Assembly (NCBI GenBank): GCA_018449715.1
Contig: JAAVVA010000001.1
Location: 1,364,001-1,428,000, forward strand
Source: Acidobacteriaceae bacterium dw_441
GTDB taxonomy: Bacteria; Acidobacteriota; Terriglobia; Terriglobales; Acidobacteriaceae
Direction of reading: 5' to 3'
Length of the DNA stretch: 64,000 nt
A model generated the notes under the pieces. It saw nothing but the letters and a program-made list of their open reading frames with translations. It was not told where the DNA came from and searched no databases. A program made the translations under genes and the position numbers. Below are positions 1-7,403 of this stretch, piece after piece. Each line of letters opens with the position of its first letter. Positions within the stretch are counted from its first letter, which is position 1.

Positions 1-710
1 GTTCGCGGGAGATGGAAGCCGGCGAGTTCCCCTTAATTCAGCAATGGGGAGCGGGCCTGGAAGATATTGATCTTGAGTCTGCTCGGCGGAAAGGAATTTA
101 TGTCTCCAACGTGCCTGCGACGGGGGCAACGCTGAATCCGTAGCAGAGCACGTGATGCTGCTGATCCTTGCCCTGTTGCGGGACTTGCCGAAAGCACAGT
201 CGAACGTGCGCTCAGGCGTATTGGGAGCGCCGTTGGGAAAGGATGCTCGCAGGCCGCACCGTCTGCCTGTATGGTCTGGGAGCCATCGCGTTGCCTCTTG
301 CCAAACGCCTGCCGAGCTTCAGCGTCAGGCTGATCGGAATTTCACGCGGTCCGAGAGCGCTGAAGATTGCAGGCTTTGGTCTCACGCGCTGCTTCTCACT
401 TGAGGAACGGGACGAGGCATTCGCTACGACAGATATTCTGGTTCTGTGTATGCGATATACGGAGAGCGAGGGATGGTTGGTGCGCGTGAATTCGCAAAAC
501 TCCCGCGTGGCGCATATGTCGTCAATGTTGCGCGGGGAGGCATCATCGATGGTGAGGCGCTCTACTCTCAACCCTCCAGCGGGCATCTTGCATGTGCAGG
601 TTTGGACGTATTTGGCAAGAACCCGTTCCCACAAACGATCCAATACTTACGCTGCCGAACGTCATCTCGACGCCACACATTGGAGGTGTTACCGAAGCCT
701 CATTCGTAAT
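1..710 (+). pseudogene. D-isomer-specific 2-hydroxyacid dehydrogenase, broken
   Basis: Remnant of an NAD-dependent 2-hydroxyacid dehydrogenase (phosphoglycerate dehydrogenase-like), open at the left edge. Reading across frames gives, in order, QQWGAGLEDID and the dinucleotide-binding region LAGRTVCLYGLGAIALPLAK (about 240-310). These are followed by the family signature NVARGGIIDGEAL (about 520-560), then LDVFGKNPF and STPHIGGVTEAS (to about 708). The pieces lie in different frames with at least two frameshifts and an in-frame stop near 140, so no functional protein can be made. The 3' end runs straight into a histidine kinase fragment on the other strand, which points to a recombination junction near 705-720. 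Confidence 0.8.
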
Positions 711-714
711 GATG

Positions 715-965
715 ACATGCATATTCTCAAGAACCTGATCTGGATCGTCGCGCTGCAGTTTCGTGAGATAGACGAGGTTGGTGATCGATTCGAGAGGGTT
801 GTTTACCTCATGCATGATGACGCTCGCGAAGCGGCTGGCTACGGCAAAGCCTTCACTTCGCTCCAAAGCTTGTTCGGCTCGTTCAAGGCGCTTCTGAAGC
901 GCTTCCTGACCTGGGCTGTCCACTGGCGTCTCTCCGGATCTGAGTAGCCCGGTTCGTCGGGGCAT
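715..965 (-). pseudogene. Histidine kinase N-terminal fragment
   Basis: Starts at 965 and encodes a coiled, charged N-terminus followed by a HisKA-type dimerisation and phosphoacceptor box, MHEVNNPLESITNLVYL. The H of HEVNNPL is the expected phosphorylation site. Sensible sequence stops at about ENMHVI. The frame then runs into the antisense of the dehydrogenase remnant until a stop near 543, so the rest of the dimerisation domain and the ATPase domain are missing. It resembles the C-terminal part of the protein at 1065-2154, suggesting both come from the same GAF/HisKA sensor family common in Acidobacteria. Confidence 0.65.
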
Positions 966-1064
966 CGCGTCGTTCTGTTATCCGGTCAGATAGCAAAATG
1001 GGACGTTTTAGTTGGTTCGAGGGATTGTGATGACTCTTATAAGGTCCACGCGAACAAATGTCGC

Positions 1065-2154
1065 TCATTTTGAGCAATTTCGACGCGGAAGAGCCAGAAG
1101 CTCTTTGACCAGCGCTGACAGCCGTTGCAGGTCCTCCAGTGCCTGTCGCCCTACTGCTTTTGCTTCCTCGCCGTTCTGTCCCTCCGCAGCTAAATAGAAG
1201 ACGTTGGTGAGGCTTTGCAGGGGATTATTGATCTTATGGGCCAACTCATTCGCCATGCTTGCGGCGGCTTCAGCATTGGTCTTGACCAGCAGGAGCTCTT
1301 GCTGGTGACGCTGCCTTATCCCCATTGATGCGAAATCGGCAAGGACCTCCATCAGGCGGCAGTCTTCGAGATCGAAGGCTTCTGTCCGGCCATGGGCCAT
1401 GATGAAGATGGTTCCACGAGCCTCCTCCGCCTGCCATGGGAGCAGAATGCCATCCGTCACAAGGGGCGCTTCGATGCCCATCAGGTCAAAGAAACGCTGC
1501 CCTACACGAAACATCTGAGGCCTTCCGCGCTCCAGGCACACGCCACAGGCGCTCGGATATCGCGGAAGAACGGCATTCAGAAACCCTGAATACTGACCAG
1601 CGGTCGCCACCCAATGATAGAAATCTCTATCCGTGCCGTTTTCTTTTTCGAGGCTGATCCCGGCGCTGTCGGCACTGCACAGTTGAACTGCTACGTCCAC
1701 GAGTTCTTGCAGGATGGTCTCAGGGCGGTCTACGAATGCCCGTGCAATGCGCTGCATCCCCTCAAACAGGGCGGTAGAATTTCGTTTGTGTGTCGTTCGA
1801 GCGGCGAAGCTCGCGTCGTTGCGGATATCGATTACTTCGAGTCCGGTCTCCGCCGCCAGTGAAATAACTTCATTCATGAATGATTGATTCCTATATGGCC
1901 CTGGAATATCCATCGCGGAGAGCTTACGGGCATCCGGAACGAGATGATGATCCCAAATCACCAATAGGGATTCGGGATTGTTTGCGCGGAGCAGGAGATT
2001 GCCTCCCGACGTTATCCAGGCCAGAACAATTGCTACAGCAAGGATGAGCGCTGGCGGGCGTATACCCACATCGTAGATCGGGTCTGAACCAGAAGATAGC
2101 CACGAGCCCAGCAACACCCACAAGGAGGAGGCAGATCAATAGTCTGGGAAGCAT
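1065..2154 (-). pseudogene. GAF domain sensor with HisKA-like C-terminus, frameshifted at its N-terminus
   Basis: The main frame (1065-2123) encodes 352 residues: a hydrophobic segment (PPALILAVAIVLAWI), a linker, a GAF domain at roughly residues 120-270, and a HisKA-like helix pair with the phosphoacceptor motif ANELAHKINNPLQSLTN. No HATPase domain follows; the frame ends at LPRRNCSK. A better N-terminus lies in another frame starting at 2154 (MLPRLLICLLLVGVAGLVAIFWF), which would supply a first membrane helix; the switch is near 2085. The product would be a membrane-anchored signalling protein lacking its own kinase ATPase. Whether the frameshift is real decay or a sequence error cannot be told here. 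Confidence 0.6.
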
Positions 2155-2291
2155 GCGCAGCCTCGGTGCAACTAATATACGCGTCTTGCGGAGCAGATTG
2201 TTACACTGCCTGTCCTACCCATTCTGGAAGCTTATGCGGTCCTCGTGGGAGCGTTTAGTCGCAATTGCGTGTGAGGCGCACGTTCTCCGTA

Positions 2292-3107
2292 TCACTCTCT
2301 CTTCCGGCGCGGTTCCGACGGCCATGTTGGGCTCGTGAGAACCATTGTCCAGCTGGGACCTTTTTGGTAAAGCTCGCCTTGCATTTTCACAAATGTGGGA
2401 ACATCACCATCGAGAACCCAGAGCTTAATATCCGGCGGCTGTTTACCAATCATGGGAGCTACGACTCCAGATACTCCGCCAATCTCAATGTGGACATTGA
2501 ATCGATTGGATCGACGACTGCCTCCTCCGACACTCACCCGGTCTGTACCGTCCGGCTTGATTGACAGTTTCACCACACGAGGTTTTGAAGCGACTACTAG
2601 ATAGGAGGTCTTCATTTCCATCGCTTTCCTTGGGAAATTCTCGACCACCAGAGAAATCATTCCATTCGCAAGATCAGGTGGGAGTTCCATATGTTCGACC
2701 TTGACGTCGTTCTTTCCATCCTTCATCTCGCGCCAGGTGACCTCGCCAGTCGAAACATTCATGTCCACATCAACCGGCTCTGGGAAGGAGGGGCCTTTTT
2801 GGACATGATGGTCGCGTATTAGCTGAAAGACAGATCCCTGCCGAAATATGGTGCTTTCGTCGTCGATAGATCCGTCTCGGAAGTGAAACACCAAGCGGGA
2901 GTGTATTTCATTCCCTCGGATGACGTTAACCTGATCACCAACAGCGGTGATGCGCCCATCATCGGACTTCAGCAGTAGAAATCCATGCATCGAGCCTTGC
3001 TTGTGGGTTGCCGGAATAGGCTCCGCAAAAATGCATGATGCCATGATCCAAAGGACGATGAGGACGGTTGCCAACGCTCGTACGGGAGGAACTCTGGGTT
3101 GGGACAT
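2292..3107 (-). CDS. Exported protein of unknown function
   Basis: About 271 residues. A start at 3107 (ATG TCC) gives MSQPRVPPVRALATVLIVLWIMASCIFA, a clear signal peptide; an upstream TTG at 3140 and an ATG at 3116 are alternatives. The mature part reads like a beta-rich domain that handles a dose or substrate input (LLLKSDDGRITAVGDQV, VFHFRDGSIDDESTIF) and ends in a basic tail (SEPRRKRE). I do not recognise the family. It lies between the sensor remnant and the RMF-like gene on the same strand, with spacing too large for a tight operon. Confidence 0.6.
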   Translation of the reverse strand: MSQPRVPPVRALATVLIVLWIMASCIFAEPIPATHKQGSMHGFLLLKSDDGRITAVGDQVNVIRGNEIHSRLVFHFRDGSIDDESTIFRQGSVFQLIRDHHVQKGPSFPEPVDVDMNVSTGEVTWREMKDGKNDVKVEHMELPPDLANGMISLVVENFPRKAMEMKTSYLVVASKPRVVKLSIKPDGTDRVSVGGGSRRSNRFNVHIEIGGVSGVVAPMIGKQPPDIKLWVLDGDVPTFVKMQGELYQKGPSWTMVLTSPTWPSEPRRKRE

Positions 3108-3295
3108 TAGTCGCATCCTATCTCGTAATAGAAGTCGCAACTCGGGGAGTTAGAAACAGAACAGACAGACTCGAGTTGCCTCCAGGAGAACGCCGCCTTT
3201 GAGTTCATGGTCTTGAAGCCACTCAGAGCAATCCTTCAGGCGAAGGGCCCATCGCAGGTCATCGGAACGCTGTCTGATACGTTGATTTCGCTTTG

Positions 3296-3706
3296 TCATC
3301 GATCCGGAGCCGGACGTCGAAAGAGAATGAGTCCGGACACGTTTCGAGGATCGGAGATGCCGAGTTGGATGTCCATCTGAATCCAACCACGCTTCCAGGC
3401 CTCCGGCGAGTCGACGCCAAACGGAAGACTGTTAGCACGCGCAATCCGTCCGAGCGTATAGAGGCTCCAGCCTAATACCCGAGCATTGATCGTCGATGGC
3501 TGGTCAAGTGCACTTTGATCACGAGCCTCTTGCGTCAGTGAGATGTCGGCATCCTGCCATCCCATACGCCAGCAGATTGTCTCACTGCCCGATCGTTCAG
3601 TCCCGTCTAGCCGGGCGGAGAAGCCCGCTTCGTACTCGGCCGAAACCCAAATCTTGAGTTCCGCCTGCTCGGTGATATCGTCCACGTATCCCCGTTGCTC
3701 CGACAT
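3296..3706 (-). CDS. Small protein with two RMF/CrpP-like motifs in tandem
   Basis: About 136 residues, using the ATG at 3706; the frame is open further upstream but that part looks like terminator sequence. Residues 26-50 (EAGFSA, then a gap, then WRMGWQDAD) match the pattern of the ribosome modulation factor/CrpP family: small A-x-x-x-G residues followed by a W-x-x-GW box. Residues 82-108 (LGRIARANSLPF, then AWKRGW) match it again. RMF binds ribosomes in stationary phase; CrpP-like relatives have been linked to other roles. The doubled motif is inferred by eye. The gene lies downstream of the cold-shock gene, beyond its terminator. Confidence 0.45.
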   Translation of the reverse strand: MSEQRGYVDDITEQAELKIWVSAEYEAGFSARLDGTERSGSETICWRMGWQDADISLTQEARDQSALDQPSTINARVLGWSLYTLGRIARANSLPFGVDSPEAWKRGWIQMDIQLGISDPRNVSGLILFRRPAPDR

Positions 3707-3796
3707 GGCTACACCCGCGGCAGTATTCTGTATTTTGAGGTGCGCAAACTTCGACTTTGGAAGTCGGCGTCGAAAGAAGTGCGGAAAAACAGAAAA

Positions 3797-3818
3797 GGGC
3801 GGCCCCAAAAGACCACCC
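3797..3818 (-). terminator. Rho-independent terminator after the cold-shock gene
   Basis: On the minus strand the 8-bp stem GGGTGGTC/GGCCGCCC (with G-T pairs) is followed by TTTTCTGTTTTT, immediately downstream of the cold-shock stop at 3842. Confidence 0.7.
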
Positions 3819-3841
3819 TCTTTCTCAATTGAGTAGTGAAG

Positions 3842-4042
3842 TTACGCTACCTGAACGTTGTCAGCTTGCCAGCCCTTGGGGCCTTTGCTGACACTGAATT
3901 GAACGTTTTGTCCCTCTTGTAAAGAGCGGAAACCGTTGCTTTGAATAGAGCTGTGATGGACGAATACGTCCTCGCCATTAGCGCGGCTCAGAAATCCGAA
4001 TCCCTTTGCATCGTTGAACCACTTAACTGTTCCTTGTTCCAT
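3842..4042 (-). CDS. Cold-shock protein (CspA family)
   Basis: 66 residues, the standard size of a single cold-shock domain. The RNA-binding motifs [15 protein letters not shown] (RNP1) and [10 protein letters not shown] (RNP2) are both intact. Such proteins are single-stranded nucleic acid chaperones in the cytoplasm that melt RNA structure in the cold or in stationary phase. The start has AAAGGAAC upstream, and a leader of well over 100 bp separates it from the next gene, as is common for csp mRNAs that are regulated through their 5' leader. A good terminator follows. Assignment is secure; its specific role among paralogues is not. Confidence 0.95.
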   Translation of the reverse strand: MEQGTVKWFNDAKGFGFLSRANGEDVFVHHSSIQSNGFRSLQEGQNVQFSVSKGPKGWQADNVQVA

Positions 4043-4309
4043 GGTGTTGTTGTTCCTTTATGACTTGATATACCGCTGAACGCAATTTGGGATTCTTTGC
4101 GAGTAAAGCGACAAGCCAGAACAAGCAACAAGACCAGATCAGATCCGACGACTGGGTTTAGTATAGCAGGGCGCGCTGAGGCAGCTTTGCTCAAAGCTCA
4201 AGCCGCTGGTGAGCTGTTGTCTTGTGGATAAGCGACTCATGATAACAACAGCCCCGAGCCTCGGCACTCAGATAATTGATTCATCTTGAAGTCATCCTGA
4301 ACGGTTAGC

Positions 4310-5928
4310 TTAATTGCCTTGCAAAGTTGCTTCTGTATTGTCTAGCTTATGCAATATAGTTCGCGCTGCCTGTTGGTCGAGCTGACGTTCCTGAACCAAG
4401 CGGTTGATCTCATGTCGCTCGGCACGCACTGCTTCCAGCCGCAGCTTTCTCTCCGCCGCTCGGAGTGCGCCCGCCTTCGTCTGGTTCGGATCGTCTCCCG
4501 TCAACGCTTCTATGCGCCGCCGATAATAGGCCATCAAGCGGGACACGATCGCCGCTACACCATCGGTTACTTCGCTTTCGTTGGAAACCTGTTGCTGCAC
4601 TTCCTCCAGTCTCTTGATTGCAGCTTGCGCAGAAAGAACCCTTGCATTCCGCTCCTGTGCCTGTCGTGAGGATTCAGGGGGTTCCTCGACTCCCTTCATA
4701 ATCATGGGCAATCCGATCGACGCGGCAAGCAGAGAAAAGAGGATCACTCCGGCCGACAACAGAATTGCGAGGTCTCTGCCTGGGAGTGCCATCCCATCAT
4801 TGAGCGTGAGTGGCAGGGACAGAACGGCTGCCAACGTCACTGCTCCGCGAACCCCAGCCAAAGCCGTCGCAATAAGCAGGCGCTTCGGAGTGGGCCTTCT
4901 TATGCCGCTATTTCGTCTCTGCCGATAGAAGGACCACTTGAGCGAGGTCCAGGTCCAGAGGAAACGAAGCAGAGCAAGGCACAGGGTGATGCTTAGGACA
5001 AAGATTCCCACGATCCAGCCTGAGTGAAAGTGTTCCTGTTTCACAATTGTGGGGATACTCTTTGCAATTGCGGGCAGCTGCAGGCCAAGCAAGATAAAGA
5101 TGAATCCGTTGAACGTGAACTGGAACATGTCCGTAATCGCTTCGCCCTTGATCCGCGTTTCGGCTTCAGGGATCTCCTGTAATACCCAATTTCCCACGAA
5201 GCCTGCGGCAACAGCGGAGAGGATGCCGGAGAAGCCAAGATGCTCCGCCGCCAGAAAGGCAGAAGCAGGGTGAGCAGAATCTGCCCTGACGGAAACGAAC
5301 CGATCGCTTTGCCGATCCATCGTTCTCCCCGCATGACGACGAATGCCACCAACGCCCCGACCGCTAGTCCTCCCAGGGAGACCTGGAAGAAGGTGAATAG
5401 AGCATTTGAGGGGGAGAACGCGCCGGTCAGAGCCGCGGCCACCGCAAATCGAAAACAAACAAGACCTGAGGCATCGTTGAGCAGCGCTTCTCCTTCGAGA
5501 AGGTGCATTAAACGTGAGGGGATCTTCACGCCTCGTACTGAACCCGAGAGGGCCACGGCATCGGTGGGAGAGAGCACGGATGCCAGTGCAAAGCTGATCG
5601 CCAGGGGCATCGTGGGAATGATCCAGTGGATGAAATACCCGGCACCGACGACCGTGAAGACTACAAGCCCCACCGCCATGGTGAGAATCGGTTTACGAAG
5701 ACTTAGGAATTCGGCGCGCGGGAATCGGAAGGCGTCTACATAAAGAAGCGGCGCGACAAACAGCAGGAGAAACAGTGAAGGATCAAGCGTGCTGTGAACA
5801 TGCAGAGCGGCCAGCGCGATACCGAGCCCTATCTGAAAGAGCGGTAAAGGAATCCGTGAGGCAAGCGAGGCGACTCCCGAGAGAGACACTGCGAACAAAA
5901 GAACAAGGATCGTTGTAAGCTGTTCCAA
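4310..5928 (-). pseudogene. Na+/H+ antiporter of the CPA1 (NhaP-like) family, frameshifted
   Basis: The N-terminal frame (5041-5928) starts MEQLTTILVLLFAVSLSGVA and carries the conserved CPA1 core: FALASVLSPTDAVAL and LLEGEALLNDASGLV, with the paired acidic residues used for cation/proton exchange. After ILLTLLLPF (near 5260) the reading frame is lost. It resumes in the other frame with FLAAEHLGFSGILSAVAAGFVG and continues through GVRGAVTLAAVLSLPL to a long charged, coiled C-terminal tail ending at 4310. A few bases appear to be missing at about 5250-5265. Apart from this lesion the gene is complete, so the damage is recent or an artefact. Confidence 0.8.
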
Positions 5929-6112
5929 TCTCTGAGGCCGCCTTTGTCGAAACTCTTGCTACATCGCTTCGGATCGATTGCTGGGGCCAATCGATTCGGT
6001 AGGTCGATCGATGCCGCCAGCCACAGGTCTTCGCCAATGCGGGTTCCCTAAAACAGGGACACAGGTATGTGCTATCCGACCTCTTCCATTGAGCCGTTGT
6101 GACATTGGAAAA

Positions 6113-6322
6113 TCAGGCAGACTGAAGCTTGTTTCGGGCCCGATACCAGTTCTCTTCGTCGCGCCCATGCTGATAGCCACTTTCAGCCCAGAATTGGTAT
6201 GCAAGGTGAGCAATTTCTTCATGCGTCGGGGACTTTACCGGGACTTTCGTTTCGCTGGATTTCTTGGCGGTGCTCTTCCTGGGTTTCGTGGACTTCTTCA
6301 CCGCTTTGACCGTTTCTGCCAT
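6113..6322 (-). CDS. DUF2934 protein
   Basis: 69 residues. A lysine-rich N-terminus (VKKSTKPRKSTAKKSS) is followed by the DUF2934 core HEEIAHLAYQFWAESGYQHGRDEENWYRARNKL, compared with the family pattern of an A-Y-x-L/F-W, G-x-x-x-G-R-D and W-x-x-A motif. The function of DUF2934 is not known. The gene is divergent from ku, which starts 190 bp away, so the two may share a promoter region. Confidence 0.75.
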   Translation of the reverse strand: MAETVKAVKKSTKPRKSTAKKSSETKVPVKSPTHEEIAHLAYQFWAESGYQHGRDEENWYRARNKLQSA

Positions 6323-6513
6323 TCGAACTCCTCTTCTGTGGGTAATCGAGATAATTGCCTCTTAGGTAGGATATCGTCAGCCCGTTTTTGTCAGATGTGC
6401 ACATGTCTCCTGACTTGAAGACAGCGGGCGCCAAAGGTGCTTTTTCTCTTGCGCGACCAAACGGGAAGCGACCTAAGTGCATCATAAGAAGTTGTTTACG
6501 TAGGAGACACGAA

Positions 6514-7341
6514 ATGGCAAGACCTACTTGGTCAGGACAAATTCAGATTTCTCTCGTTTCAATCGGAGTCAAAATCTTCCCGGCGAGTAACTCTGCCCGT
6601 CAGGTGGAGTTCCATCAGATTGACCGGGAGACCGGCCAGCGTGTCCACCACCAGAATGTCGCTGAAGGCGATTCGGTGGAGCAAAAAGATATCGTCAAAG
6701 GCTTCGAGTATGCCAAGGGCAAGTACATCCAGATCGAGCCCGACGAGTTAAAGCAACTCCGTATGCCGACCGCTACGGCGATGGAGATCAAGCAATTCGT
6801 AAAGGCTGAAGAGATATTTCCGGAGCTGATTGACCGCCCATATTTCGTCGCACCCAAAGATGACGTTCAGGCAAAGGCACTTTCCATCATGCGCAAGGGA
6901 CTGGCCCAGACCGGCACCATGGGAATAGGAGAGATCGCCTTCAGTGGGCGCGAGCACCTGGTGGCCATAGCGGCCCCGCCCGACCCGAAGCAAAAGGGGC
7001 TGATGCTCTATACCCTGCGCTACGACGAAGAGCTGCGTGATCCGAAGTCGGCTGTTGGCAACATAAAGGAGCTCCCGGTGGATCCAGGGGAGCTTTCGTT
7101 AGCCAAACAACTGATCAACGGCCGCACTTCGACCTTTGACCATGCCGCCTACAAGGATGACTATGAGGCAGCAGTGCGCAAGCTTGTCGATGCGAAACGA
7201 AAGAACAAGCCGCTTCCTATCGAGGATCCGAAGCCTAAACCCGGGAAGGTTATAACCCTGATGGACGCTCTGCGCCAGAGTCTGGTGCAAAAGAAGGCCT
7301 CTTCTCCCAAACGCCCTGCCCGTCGCAAGAAAGCTGCCTGA
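6514..7341 (+). CDS. ku: Ku protein, NHEJ DNA end-binding
   Basis: 275 residues. The start at ATG 6514 is set by the ribosome-binding site TAGGAGA seven bases upstream and by the family N-terminus MARPTWSGQIQISLVSIGVK. Bacterial Ku forms a homodimeric ring that threads onto broken DNA ends and recruits LigD. The core runs through VEFHQIDRETGQRVHHQNV, ADEIFPELIDRPYF-like and MLYTLRYDEELRDP segments, ending in a lysine/arginine-rich tail (SSPKRPARRKKAA) typical of bacterial Ku and involved in DNA or LigD contact. The ligD gene follows 62 bp downstream on the same strand, so the two probably form one operon. Confidence 0.95.
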   Translation: MARPTWSGQIQISLVSIGVKIFPASNSARQVEFHQIDRETGQRVHHQNVAEGDSVEQKDIVKGFEYAKGKYIQIEPDELKQLRMPTATAMEIKQFVKAEEIFPELIDRPYFVAPKDDVQAKALSIMRKGLAQTGTMGIGEIAFSGREHLVAIAAPPDPKQKGLMLYTLRYDEELRDPKSAVGNIKELPVDPGELSLAKQLINGRTSTFDHAAYKDDYEAAVRKLVDAKRKNKPLPIEDPKPKPGKVITLMDALRQSLVQKKASSPKRPARRKKAA

Positions 7342-7403
7342 CAGTCCTTGGCTGGAGTATGGTTTCAAGGCATCTTCCGTGTGGTGAGTTGGGAGAGTAG
7401 ACG

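Noticed and set aside
4200..4300. Short GC-rich inverted repeat near 4250
   Set aside because: Stem of five bases with a one-base loop cannot form a hairpin.
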